From Pseudomonadota bacterium (GTDB taxonomy: Bacteria > Pseudomonadota > Gammaproteobacteria > Burkholderiales > Rhodocyclaceae), in assembly GCA_018261895.1 (NCBI GenBank), contig JAGTRT010000011.1, positions 1 to 64,000 on the forward strand: a stretch of DNA of 64,000 nt, in the 5' to 3' direction. The notes below the pieces were generated by a model. The model did not search any database and had not been told where the DNA came from. It was given only the letters and a program-made list of their open reading frames with translations. Shown piece after piece: positions 10,454 through 19,170 of the stretch. Position 1 is the stretch's first letter, and every line of letters begins with the position of its first letter. Made by a program: the position numbers and the translations under genes.

Positions 10454-10596
10454 TTGTCTGGCGCGGCGTAATCGACGAGCAGAAGGCGCTGGATTCGTGT
10501 TTCCGGGAAGGCGGGAGCCGCCATATTGGCCGTCGCGATTGCGCGCATGAGCAAGGCCATCAGAAGCGCGAAGACAGGCATTCTTGTTTCGAACAT
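10450..10596 (-). CDS. Possible 48-residue peptide opposite the mshM-mshL gap
   Basis: An ATG-started frame of 48 residues on the strand opposite the pilus genes. It begins MFETRMPVFALLMALLM, a short hydrophobic helix, and ends LLLVDYAAPDN. Its stop overlaps the end of mshM. No strong ribosome site is visible and I recognise no family, so it may be chance. Confidence 0.2.
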   Translation of the reverse strand: MFETRMPVFALLMALLMRAIATANMAAPAFPETRIQRLLLVDYAAPDN

Positions 10597-10719
10597 TTGC
10601 GAAGCAGACCACCGGGCTGCGCAAGCCCTTCATGGCGTGTTGCCAAGCCGATTTACGTGCTAGCATCATAGCGATTCGCTGCTTCCTGTGACCACTCAGT
10701 TCAGACAAGGCTTAACCCG

Positions 10720-12513
10720 ATGAAAATCGGTTCAATCTGCGCAACGCTCCTTCCCCTGCTCATGGCTGCCTGTGCCGCGCCAACCCCGCGCGAGCCGTTG
10801 AAGGGGCACCTGAATACCGAAACGTCGGCACCGGCGACCAGCGCAGCCAGCATCCCGGCCCCTGTCGAACAGACACTGGCCCTTCCCAAGCCCCGCGCAG
10901 CGCACAAGGCCGAAACCTACAGTGTGGTCGTCAACAACGTTCCCGTGCGCGATCTGCTCTTCGCACTGGCTCGTGACGCCAAGGTCAATGTCGACATCCA
11001 CCCCGGCATCACCGGCATGGTGACGCTCAACGCCATCGATCAAACCCTGCCGCAGCTCCTGACCCGGATTTCGAAACAGGTCGACATGCGTTTTGAACTG
11101 GACGGTCCCAATCTCGCGGTCATGCCGGACTCGCCGTTCCTGAAGCATTACAAGGTCGACTACGTGAACATGGCCCGCAATGTCACCGGCACGGTCTCGA
11201 CGAACACCCAGATTGCCACCGGAACCACCGGTACGACAGGCAATACGAGCGGAAACACAGCGGGCGGGGGCGGCAACATTTCCAATACCCGCATCGAAAA
11301 CATTTCCCGCAACCAGTTCTGGGAGTCGCTGGAAAAGAACATCAAGGACATCCTGCGCGAAACCGACAAGATCCTGCCGGAAGGATCAAGCGAGACAGTC
11401 ATCGAGCGAAACAGCGCGCAAACGGCAACCGGCGCTGCCGCACTGCCCCAGGGAACCGGGCAACGCGCGGCCCAGGCCATTGCCAATGCCCTGCAGGCCA
11501 ACCCCAATCCGAATTCAGCCAGCCAGGCGACCGGCACCACCGTCGAGCGCCGCAGCACTTTCCGGGAAGCCGCCTCGGTCATCATGAATGCCGAAAGCGG
11601 CGTCATCACGGTACGCGCCACTCAGCGCCAGCATGACCGGATACAGGAATTCGTGGACCGGGTTACCAATTCGGTCAGGAAGCAGGTGCTCATCGAGGCC
11701 ACGATCGTCGAAGTAACGCTCAAGGATGGCTATCAGCAGGGCATCGACTGGACGCAACTGGCGGGTGGCGGAACGGTCAGTTTCATCGGCAACGTCCTCA
11801 CCAAGAACGCAACCAATCTCACCTATACCAAGGGTGGCAATCCGAATGCACTGATCACCATGCTCGACTCTTTTGGGACGACCAAGGTGCTGTCCACCCC
11901 GCGCGTTTCGGTCATGAACAACCAGACGGCGCTACTGAAGGTGGTCGAAAACTACGTCTATTTCAACGTAAAAGCCGACACGACCACGACCGCCAACGTC
12001 GGCACGACGACCACCTACACGACGACCCCGCAATCCGTTTCGGTGGGCCTGGTCGTCAGCGTGACGCCACAGGTCGGCGAAGGCGATGCGGTCACGCTCA
12101 ATGTCCGCCCGACCATCACCAGTGTGGCCCGCGAGGTACTGGACCCCAACCCGGACTTGCGGAAAAACGCAATCAACAACCCCGTTCCGGTTATCAGGAC
12201 GCGGGAAATCGAATCCGTGATGCGGATTGCCAGCGGCAACATTGCCATTCTCGGCGGGCTCATGGAAGACAAGATCGACTATCAGAACCAGCGCGTCCCC
12301 TTGCTCGGGCAAATCCCCTTGGCCGGGGAACTCGTCACCAACCGGAACAACGCCGCCCAAAAAACGGAGCTGGTGATTTTCCTCCGCCCGGTCGTCATCA
12401 AGGATGCCAGCCTGGACGGCGATTTCGCCGGGCTGCGCGACCATCTGCCCGGACAGAATTTCTTCGCACAACCGAATGAAGCGCAGCCGTTCAATATTGT
12501 CCCCAGCCGCTGA
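10720..12513 (+). CDS. mshL: MSHA-type secretin lipoprotein
   Basis: A 597-residue outer-membrane secretin that would form the exit pore for the pilus. The lipoprotein signal has lipobox LMAAC with Cys18. An STN/N0-type domain (VPVRDLLFALARDAKVNVD, about 68-140) is followed by a Thr/Gly/Asn-rich low-complexity stretch (about 160-190). The secretin domain (about 320-580) contains VLIEATIVEVTL, STPRVSVMNNQTA, VSVTPQVGEGDAV and the closing IAILGGLMEDKIDYQNQRVPLLGQIPLAG. The ATG follows a 266-bp gap, so there may be an internal promoter here. Confidence 0.92.
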   Translation: MKIGSICATLLPLLMAACAAPTPREPLKGHLNTETSAPATSAASIPAPVEQTLALPKPRAAHKAETYSVVVNNVPVRDLLFALARDAKVNVDIHPGITGMVTLNAIDQTLPQLLTRISKQVDMRFELDGPNLAVMPDSPFLKHYKVDYVNMARNVTGTVSTNTQIATGTTGTTGNTSGNTAGGGGNISNTRIENISRNQFWESLEKNIKDILRETDKILPEGSSETVIERNSAQTATGAAALPQGTGQRAAQAIANALQANPNPNSASQATGTTVERRSTFREAASVIMNAESGVITVRATQRQHDRIQEFVDRVTNSVRKQVLIEATIVEVTLKDGYQQGIDWTQLAGGGTVSFIGNVLTKNATNLTYTKGGNPNALITMLDSFGTTKVLSTPRVSVMNNQTALLKVVENYVYFNVKADTTTTANVGTTTTYTTTPQSVSVGLVVSVTPQVGEGDAVTLNVRPTITSVAREVLDPNPDLRKNAINNPVPVIRTREIESVMRIASGNIAILGGLMEDKIDYQNQRVPLLGQIPLAGELVTNRNNAAQKTELVIFLRPVVIKDASLDGDFAGLRDHLPGQNFFAQPNEAQPFNIVPSR

Positions 12514-12522
12514 GGCCCGCTC

Positions 12523-13779
12523 ATGAGCTTGTTGATGGATGCCCTGAGACGGGCGGAAACAGCCAAGCAGGAGTCGGCACGCCAGACTCAGGGCGGCTTG
12601 CTGCCGACGGCCAGCGACATGCTCAGCCTCGAGCCGATCTCGCCGGAGCCGGGCAAAGGCTCTACAAATCCCTTGCCCGACCTGGCCGCGCACATTGCGG
12701 CTGTCGACGCCGACCTGGCGAGCAACGCCCCACCTGAACAGCGCCCGCCGTTGGCGCCTGCTCGCAGCGCACCACAACCCAAGGCGAACGAAACGCGCGA
12801 AGCGGTTCGCAATGCGTTTGCGGCGAAGCAACAGCCCAGCGACACGCCATCGCGCCTGCCGCTCTGGCTGGCGCTGGGAACGCTGACGATCGCCGGCGTC
12901 GCCATCGGCGGCTATGTCTGGTACCAACTCAATGCCATGAATCAGGGGGCACTGGCACCCAAGATGCCAACACCATCGGCGAACGTGGCACCGCCGCCGG
13001 CGAGTGTCGCCATGGCCCCGGCTGCGCCCGTGGTGCAAAATTCTGATTTTGGGCCTTTTTCCCGGTCGACCGTGAGATCGCCCCCGGAAGAGGCTGAAAC
13101 ACCGCTTTTCTCGCGCCGCGAGAGTCGAAACGACTACGCCGCGCCCCCGAGCGAAACATCGGCCAATCCGCCCATTCGGCTGACGCGTACGCGTCCCGAG
13201 CCTGACGCCAACCTGGCCCGCGGGCACGCCAGCCTGCAGCGCGGCGAGACCGAGGCATCGCGTCGGGAATTCGAACAGGCCTTGCAGCGCGACCCGAACA
13301 ATACCGACGCCTTGCTCGCGCTTGCCGCCATCGCCCAACGCCAGGGCCGCGTCGCTGACGCCGATGCCATGCGTGAGCGGGCAATGGTTGCCAATCCGAG
13401 CGATGCGGCGGTGCAGGCGGCGGCACTGGGCAGCTCGGCCGGCAGCGTCGATCCGCACACCACCGAAAGCCGCCTCAAATCCTTGCTGTCCAGCCAGCCG
13501 GAATCCGCCCCGCTCAATTTTGCGCTGGGCAACCTGTATGCCCGGCAGGGCCGCTGGGCCGAGGCGCAGCAAGTCTATTTCAACGCCGTGGCCGCCGAAG
13601 GCGACAATCCGGACTACCTTTTCAACCTGGCCGTCAGCCTCGACCACATTCGCCAGTCGCGTCTCGCCGCCCAGCATTACCGCCTGGCGCTCGAAGCATC
13701 GGCCCGGCGCCCGGCCGGTTTCGCTCGCGACAAGGTGGAAAAACGCCTGAGCGAACTGCAAGGCGAGCGCCAACCGTAA
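12523..13779 (+). CDS. mshN: TPR protein of the MSHA-like pilus (MshN-like)
   Basis: A 418-residue protein with an N-terminal cytoplasmic part (MSLLMDALRRAETAKQE, typical of this family), one transmembrane helix (about 112-134, WLALGTLTIAGVAIGGYVW) and a periplasmic run of tetratricopeptide repeats (about 225-418). MshN-type proteins are accessory assembly factors. Residues about 175-185 (DFGPFSRSTVR) are encoded by a dispersed-repeat copy in the linker between membrane helix and TPRs. It sits 9 bases after mshL and 4 before mshE. Confidence 0.85.
   Translation: MSLLMDALRRAETAKQESARQTQGGLLPTASDMLSLEPISPEPGKGSTNPLPDLAAHIAAVDADLASNAPPEQRPPLAPARSAPQPKANETREAVRNAFAAKQQPSDTPSRLPLWLALGTLTIAGVAIGGYVWYQLNAMNQGALAPKMPTPSANVAPPPASVAMAPAAPVVQNSDFGPFSRSTVRSPPEEAETPLFSRRESRNDYAAPPSETSANPPIRLTRTRPEPDANLARGHASLQRGETEASRREFEQALQRDPNNTDALLALAAIAQRQGRVADADAMRERAMVANPSDAAVQAAALGSSAGSVDPHTTESRLKSLLSSQPESAPLNFALGNLYARQGRWAEAQQVYFNAVAAEGDNPDYLFNLAVSLDHIRQSRLAAQHYRLALEASARRPAGFARDKVEKRLSELQGERQP
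13046..13078 (-). repeat. Dispersed CGGTCAACCG repeat, copy 2 (inside mshN)
   Basis: The core variant CGGTCGACCG (13063-13072) is a perfect 10-bp palindrome, followed on the minus strand by GGAAAAAGGCCCAAAAT. It is translated on the plus strand as DFGPFSRSTVR. Confidence 0.85.
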
Positions 13780-13783
13780 TTCG

Positions 13784-15490
13784 ATGAGCACCTCAACCCT
13801 CCAGCACCGCCCGCTTGGGCAGATCCTGATCGCCGAAGGCATCCTTTCGGAAGACCAGTTGCGCATCGCCCTGCTGGAGCAGATGAAGCAAAACCAGCCG
13901 ATCGGCAAACTGCTGGTTTCGCTCGGCTTCGTGACGGAGGCCACGCTTCGCCAGGCGCTGTCGGAAAACCTCGACAAACAAAGCGTCGATCTGTCGCACG
14001 CGGTCGTCGACCCGCAGGCACTCAAACTCGTCCCCCGCGACCTGGCCAAACGCCACCATCTGCTGCCGCTCGATTTCGACCGCCAGAACCGCCGCCTGAC
14101 GCTGGCCATTTCGGACATCAACGACATCGTCGGCCTGGACCGCGTCCGCGGGCAGCTCGAAGAAGGCACCGAAATCGAGACGCTGCTCGGCAGCGAATCG
14201 GAAATCGACCACGCCATCGACCAGTACTACGGTCACGAACTGTCGATCGACGGCATCCTGCACGAGATCGAGACCGGCGAAATCGACTGGCAGAGCCTGG
14301 CGACGACCGACGACGAGTACAGCCAACCGGTCGTCCGCCTCATCGATTCGATCCTCACCGATGCGGTCAAGCGCGAGGCGTCGGACATTCACTTCGAGCC
14401 GGAAGCCAATTTCCTGCGCATCCGCTACCGTATCGACGGCATGCTGCGCCAGATTCGCGCCCTGCATAAGTCCTACTGGCCGGCGATGACCGTGCGCATC
14501 AAGGTGCTGTCCGGCATGAACATCGCGGAAATGCGCGCCCCGCAGGACGGCCGGATCAGCCTCACCGTCTCCGGACGCCCGATTGATTTTCGCGTCGCCA
14601 GCCAGGCCACCATCCATGGCGAAAACATCGTCCTGCGCGTGCTCGACCGCCAAAAAGGCATCGTTCCGCTGGAAAACCTCGGCCTGGCCGAGGAGCATCT
14701 GCACCAGTTGAAGCTGATGATTTCGCGGCCGGAAGGCATCATCCTGGTCACCGGCCCGACCGGCAGCGGCAAGACGACGACGCTGTATTCAGTGTTGAAC
14801 CACATCAACGCCGAGGGCATTCACATCATGACCCTCGAGGATCCCGTCGAATACCCGATGGCCATGGTGCGCCAGACCTCGGTTTCGGAATCGGCCAAGC
14901 TCGACTTCGCCAACGGTATCCGCTCCATGATGCGCCAGGACCCGGATGTCATCCTCGTCGGCGAAGTCCGAGACGCCGAAACGGCCGAAATGGCCTTCCG
15001 GGCTGCCATGACCGGGCATCAGGTGTACACGACGCTGCACACGAACTCGGCCATCGGCGCCGTTCCCCGCCTGTTCGACATCGGCGTGTTGCCGGACGTG
15101 ATGGCAGGCAACATCATCGGGATCATCGCCCAGCGCCTGATTCGCCGCCTGTGCGATCACTGCAAGACCCCGTACCACGCCGAACCGCACGAAATTCGCC
15201 TGCTCGGCCCGCTGGGCGAAGGTCCGCGCCCCGTGTTGTTCCGTCCGGTCGGCTGCGAATTGTGCGACTTCCAGGGTTACCGTGGCCGCATCGCAATCAT
15301 GGAACTCCTGCGCGTCGATGCGACCATCGACGAACTGATCGCCCGCCGCGCCACGACGCATGAAATCCGCATGCGGGCGATGATGCAGGGATTCACCACC
15401 CTGGCCGACGACGGCATGCAGCGCGTGCTGAACGGAACGACCTCGCTGGAAGAGCTGGCGCGCGTCGTTGACCTGACCGACCGGATGTAG
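13784..15490 (+). CDS. mshE: Type IV pilus/MSHA assembly ATPase (GspE family)
   Basis: A 568-residue hexameric ATPase that extends the pilus. The N-terminal MshEN-type motifs LGQILIAEGILSEDQL and IGKLLVSLGFVTEATL (about 11-63) match the family's c-di-GMP-binding pattern. The catalytic domain has Walker A GPTGSGKTTT (about 324-333), an Asp box TLEDPVEYP, Walker B VGEVRD and the His box TGHQVYTTLHTN. A CDHC...CELC zinc cluster lies near 457-493. The ATG is four bases after the mshN stop. A GspE name is possible, but the neighbourhood favours MshE. Confidence 0.93.
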   Translation: MSTSTLQHRPLGQILIAEGILSEDQLRIALLEQMKQNQPIGKLLVSLGFVTEATLRQALSENLDKQSVDLSHAVVDPQALKLVPRDLAKRHHLLPLDFDRQNRRLTLAISDINDIVGLDRVRGQLEEGTEIETLLGSESEIDHAIDQYYGHELSIDGILHEIETGEIDWQSLATTDDEYSQPVVRLIDSILTDAVKREASDIHFEPEANFLRIRYRIDGMLRQIRALHKSYWPAMTVRIKVLSGMNIAEMRAPQDGRISLTVSGRPIDFRVASQATIHGENIVLRVLDRQKGIVPLENLGLAEEHLHQLKLMISRPEGIILVTGPTGSGKTTTLYSVLNHINAEGIHIMTLEDPVEYPMAMVRQTSVSESAKLDFANGIRSMMRQDPDVILVGEVRDAETAEMAFRAAMTGHQVYTTLHTNSAIGAVPRLFDIGVLPDVMAGNIIGIIAQRLIRRLCDHCKTPYHAEPHEIRLLGPLGEGPRPVLFRPVGCELCDFQGYRGRIAIMELLRVDATIDELIARRATTHEIRMRAMMQGFTTLADDGMQRVLNGTTSLEELARVVDLTDRM

Positions 15491-15492
15491 CC

Positions 15493-16692
15493 GTGCTGTT
15501 CGACTACAAGGCCGTCAGCGTGGAAGGTCGAATGACCTACGGACGCCTCGACGCCATCAATCTGGTCGACCTCGAAATGCGTCTGAAGCGCATGAATCTT
15601 GACCTGATCAGCGGTTCGCCGATCAAGCATCGCAGCCTCTTTGGCGCACAGCGCGTACCCCGGGCGGAGCTGATCAATTTCTGCTTTCACCTTGAGCATC
15701 TGACGCGCGCCGGCGTCCCCATCCTCGAAGGGCTGACCGACCTGCGCGACTCGGTCGAGAACCCGCGCTTCCGCGAGGTCATGGCCGGGTTGATCGAGAG
15801 TATCGAGGGCGGGCAAACGCTGTCGCAGGCCATGAGCACCCACCCCGACATTTTCAGCCAGGTTTTGTGCAACCTGATCCGGGCCGGGGAAGCCAGCGGC
15901 CAACTGCCCGATGTGCTGGCCGGGCTGTGCGAGTCGTTGAAATGGGAAGACGAGCTCGCGTCGCATACGAAGAAGCTGCTGATGTATCCGGCTTTCGTCG
16001 CGACCATCGTCCTCTCTGCGACCTTCTTCCTGATGGTCTACATGGTTCCCCAGCTCAAGCTTTTCGTGAAGAACATGGGGCAGGTTCTCCCCGCGCACAC
16101 CCGCCTGCTGTTTTTCGTGTCCGACTTGCTGGTCAATTACTGGTACCTCTTCCTGCTGGCGCCCATGGTGGTGTTCTTCGGCCTGCAGGCACTCCTGCGC
16201 AGCGACCCGCTGGCGCGTTTTCGTTTCGACGGGATCAAGCTGAACCTGCCGGTCATCGGTCCGATCCTGAAAAAAATCATCCTCTCGCGTTTTGCCAACA
16301 CCTTCGCAATGCTCTACGCCTCCGGCATCCCGGTGCTTGAATCGATACGCACAACGCAATCGATCGTCGGCAACCGCGTGGTGCGCAAAGGACTGGAGCG
16401 CGTCGAGCAGTCGATCCGGGAAGGCCAGAACGTGGCTGGCGCCTTCCGCGATGTCGGCATGTTCCCGCCGCTGGTCGTTCGCATGCTGCGCATCGGCGAG
16501 AGCACGGGCCGACTGGACAAGGCGCTGCTCAACGTCAGCTATTTCTACAATCGCGACGTGAAGGAGTCGGTGGGCAAGGCTCAGGCGCTGATCGAACCCA
16601 TACTGACGCTTTTCATGGGCGCCCTGCTGGGCTGGATTATGCTGTCGGTTATCGGCCCCATCTACGACGTCATCAGCAAGATCAAAACGTGA
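15493..16692 (+). CDS. mshG: Inner-membrane platform protein (GspF/PilC family)
   Basis: A 399-residue polytopic protein with two T2SSF domains. The motifs FCFHLEHLTRAGVPILEGL (first) and SRFANTFAMLYASGIPVLESI (second) are diagnostic. Three strongly hydrophobic stretches lie near residues 165-190, 215-235 and 370-395. It couples the MshE ATPase to pilin polymerisation. Translation starts at a GTG two bases after the mshE stop, and its end overlaps the next gene (GTGA). Confidence 0.92.
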   Translation: MLFDYKAVSVEGRMTYGRLDAINLVDLEMRLKRMNLDLISGSPIKHRSLFGAQRVPRAELINFCFHLEHLTRAGVPILEGLTDLRDSVENPRFREVMAGLIESIEGGQTLSQAMSTHPDIFSQVLCNLIRAGEASGQLPDVLAGLCESLKWEDELASHTKKLLMYPAFVATIVLSATFFLMVYMVPQLKLFVKNMGQVLPAHTRLLFFVSDLLVNYWYLFLLAPMVVFFGLQALLRSDPLARFRFDGIKLNLPVIGPILKKIILSRFANTFAMLYASGIPVLESIRTTQSIVGNRVVRKGLERVEQSIREGQNVAGAFRDVGMFPPLVVRMLRIGESTGRLDKALLNVSYFYNRDVKESVGKAQALIEPILTLFMGALLGWIMLSVIGPIYDVISKIKT

Positions 16693-18197
16693 GCATTCGC
16701 CTCCTCTACCTCAACACGCATCGCTTGGCAGCCTATACCTGGCGCCAGGGGCACCTGCATCTTGAGGGCGCGTTCGACAACAACGAGGAAGGATTCCGGC
16801 TGTTTGCCGACTACCTGGCCGACCGCCGGGGCAGTCAGTACGCCATGCTGGCCAATGTCGCCGAAGAGGGGCACGTACTCGAGAGCATCCCGTTCCTGCA
16901 TGGCCGGGATCGCCGGACATTGATTGCCCGCAAGTTCGGCCAGCATTTTCTCGGTACGCCGCTCGCCACCGCGGTTTCCCTGGGCTACGAAAAAACGCAG
17001 CGGAAAAATGAAAAACTGCTGCTCTCGGCCCTGACCAACCCTGCCCATTTCGATCCCTGGCTGCGCCGGATCAAGGATGCCGAGATTGCGCTTTCGGGAA
17101 TATTCACGGCGGCCCAACTCGGAGGACAACTGCTCGGCAAGCTCGGGCAACCGTCAAACCGATGCCTGTTGCTGACCCTGCAGGACAGCTCGATCCGTGA
17201 AAGCTACCTGGTCGATGGCCACGCCCATTTTTCACGAATGGCCCCACTCGCTGACAGCAGCATTGCCGGTATTGCCAGCGCATTCGTGGCGGAATCGGGC
17301 AAGCTGCATCAATACCTGATCGGTCAGCGCCTGATCGGGCGCGACGAAAGCCTGCCAGCCTATATCGTCGCCCAACCGCTGACCATTCCCGCCATCGAAA
17401 AAATCTGTCCCGAGCACGGACCGCTGAACTACACCCTGATCGACAGCCATGTCGCCGCCCAAAAGCTCAAGCTGCACACCCTGCCCGGCGACAACCGGAG
17501 CGACATGCTGCTCCTGCACCTGCTGGCGACCGCCCCGCCCCGCCAGCAATTTGCCAATGACGCGCATCGTCACCATTTTCGTCTGGCCCAGATTCGCCAT
17601 GTGCTGATTGCAAGCGGTCTGATCGCCCTGCTCGGGAGCGTTCTCTTTGCCGCGAAAGGGACCTACGACGCGCAAAACCTGAGGGCGGAAGCCAGTGCAT
17701 TGCGCGCCACCGAAGCCGATCTCAACAGGCGCTATCTGGAAATATCGGCGACTTTCCCGCAACTGGGCGTCGACAACGAGACGCTGCGTCGGCTGACCAA
17801 CCGCTATGCCGAGCTGATTGTCCAGCAGCGGCAGCCCGGGCCGAGCTATCGCGCGGTGAGTCGCGTGCTCGATCGCATGCCGGCCATTACGCTGGAAAGC
17901 ATCGATTGGAAAAATGGCCAAAATTTCCGGTTGACCGTGGGATCGTCGCGCGAAGATGCCGAGATCACGACCGTTCGTGGCGCCATTCGCCTTGAGCGCG
18001 CGACCACCCGGCAAACCCTGGCCGTATTCGATCAATTCGTCGATGCGCTGAAAGCCGACCCCGCGAACACCGTCAATATCCTGCAGCGCCCGTTCGATAT
18101 CGAATCCGGGCAATCGCTGCGTGGCGGCGACAGCCAGGAAGGTGAAACGCAGGCTCGCCAATTCGCCGTGGAAATCGTTCGGGGCAAGGCACCATGA
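16689..18197 (+). CDS. mshI: Fused PilM/PilN-like protein (MshI-like)
   Basis: A 502-residue protein that seems to combine two assembly factors. The first part (about 1-290) resembles a degenerate PilM/actin-like domain (CLLLTLQDSSIRESYLVDG). A transmembrane helix (about 300-320, VLIASGLIALLGSVLFAAKG) leads into a PilN-like coiled coil and ferredoxin-like domain. Residues 408-417 (NGQNFRLTVG) come from a dispersed-repeat copy. Translation starts at GTG overlapping mshG and ends overlapping mshJ. Actin-like ATP-binding motifs are not clearly visible. Confidence 0.8.
   Translation: MSIRLLYLNTHRLAAYTWRQGHLHLEGAFDNNEEGFRLFADYLADRRGSQYAMLANVAEEGHVLESIPFLHGRDRRTLIARKFGQHFLGTPLATAVSLGYEKTQRKNEKLLLSALTNPAHFDPWLRRIKDAEIALSGIFTAAQLGGQLLGKLGQPSNRCLLLTLQDSSIRESYLVDGHAHFSRMAPLADSSIAGIASAFVAESGKLHQYLIGQRLIGRDESLPAYIVAQPLTIPAIEKICPEHGPLNYTLIDSHVAAQKLKLHTLPGDNRSDMLLLHLLATAPPRQQFANDAHRHHFRLAQIRHVLIASGLIALLGSVLFAAKGTYDAQNLRAEASALRATEADLNRRYLEISATFPQLGVDNETLRRLTNRYAELIVQQRQPGPSYRAVSRVLDRMPAITLESIDWKNGQNFRLTVGSSREDAEITTVRGAIRLERATTRQTLAVFDQFVDALKADPANTVNILQRPFDIESGQSLRGGDSQEGETQARQFAVEIVRGKAP
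17911..17941 (-). repeat. Dispersed CGGTCAACCG repeat, copy 3 (inside mshI)
   Basis: The core is at 17928-17937; the minus strand continues GAAATTTTGGCCATTTT. It is read on the plus strand as NGQNFRLTVG. Confidence 0.85.
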
Positions 18198-18796
18198 CGC
18201 TGACCAGCCGCGACCTCCGCAAACTTCTTTTGCCATTGCTGGCCACGGTCATCATGCTCGTCGTTGCCGGACTTCTGGCCTGGGGCAGCCAGCTGGACGC
18301 CCGCAAGGCGGAGTACGAGCGCAATACGGCGATGACCGCGATGAATCAGATCGAGCAACGCCTTCGTCTGGTTCGCACGGAAGAACAGGAGATCAAGGAT
18401 CGCGCCCATCTGCTCCAGCGCCTGCAAGAATCCGGCATCACCGGCGAAGAGCGGCGGCTCGACTGGATGGAGCTGCTTCGCGACATCCAGGGAGAACTGC
18501 GGATTCCCGGCATGAACTACGAGTTTGGCGTCCAGGCCGCTCTGGAAAAAAATGACGATCAGGCCTACGCTTGGTTCAGTAGCCCCATGCGCCTGCAGCT
18601 GAAGCTGCTTCACGAGGAGGACCTACTGAACTTCCTCTCCCGGATTCAGAAAAATGCGAGTGCTCTGGTCATCGTTCGCAATTGCAAACTCTCTCCGACA
18701 CCCCGTCAGGGCGATGCTCGCGAAACGATGTCCCAACTTTCTGCCGAATGCGAACTGCAGTGGTTAACCGCCCGCCAGACGCTCCCGAAAAAATGA
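18194..18796 (+). CDS. mshJ: PilO/MshJ-like pilus assembly protein
   Basis: A 200-residue bitopic protein. It has a short cytoplasmic end, one transmembrane helix (LLLPLLATVIMLVVAGLLAWGS, about 11-32), a coiled coil (KAEYERNTAMTAMNQIEQRL) and a small periplasmic domain. This is the layout of PilO/MshJ, which pairs with the PilN-like part of the preceding protein. Start and stop overlap both neighbours by four bases. The name rests on position and layout; sequence identity cannot be judged here. Confidence 0.75.
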   Translation: MTLTSRDLRKLLLPLLATVIMLVVAGLLAWGSQLDARKAEYERNTAMTAMNQIEQRLRLVRTEEQEIKDRAHLLQRLQESGITGEERRLDWMELLRDIQGELRIPGMNYEFGVQAALEKNDDQAYAWFSSPMRLQLKLLHEEDLLNFLSRIQKNASALVIVRNCKLSPTPRQGDARETMSQLSAECELQWLTARQTLPKK

Positions 18797-19170
18797 GCCC
18801 GCGCCACCTGATCCTGCTCATACTGGCCGCTGTGACCGTCACCGTCACACAAAGCACGGAGGAAGAGGCGCCGTTGGGCCGGCTTTTCATGGATTCGCAG
18901 CAGCGCGCCAGGCTCGATGCCCAGCGCCGGCACAACCCCGGCTTTCAGGCCAACGCCGCCGACAGCGAAGCCAGCCAGACGCTGAGCGGCGAAGTCCGCA
19001 GCAGCAACGGCCGACGTACCAGCTGGATCAATGGCGAAGCCCATTGGGAAAGCACGACGCCCGCCCCGCGCGTGCCGGTCGGCGACACCTTCAATCCGGC
19101 GACAGGGGAGCGCGAGAGCCTGATCGGCAACGGGCGCATCGAAATCCGGCGCAACACCACCAGCCGATGA
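18793..19170 (+). CDS. MshK/PilP-like periplasmic protein
   Basis: A 125-residue protein with an N-terminal hydrophobic segment (HLILLILAAVTVTVT) and a short domain that reads LGRLFMDSQQRARLDAQR and LSGEVRSSNGRRTSWINGE. This pattern recurs in small pilus proteins encoded after mshJ that may link the inner-membrane complex to the secretin. The ATG overlaps the mshJ stop (ATGA). Longer in-frame starts inside mshJ are unlikely. Confidence 0.65.
   Translation: MSPRHLILLILAAVTVTVTQSTEEEAPLGRLFMDSQQRARLDAQRRHNPGFQANAADSEASQTLSGEVRSSNGRRTSWINGEAHWESTTPAPRVPVGDTFNPATGERESLIGNGRIEIRRNTTSR

Noticed and set aside
10454-10719. Sigma-54 promoter upstream of mshL
   Set aside because: TTGGCC...TTGC near 10525 has the wrong spacing by one base and weak -24 match.
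11932-14217. A 761-codon open frame on the minus strand opposite mshL-mshN-mshE
   Set aside because: It is antisense to three clear genes and has only low-complexity Arg/Gly/Ala-rich translation with no domain; it reflects high G+C codon bias.
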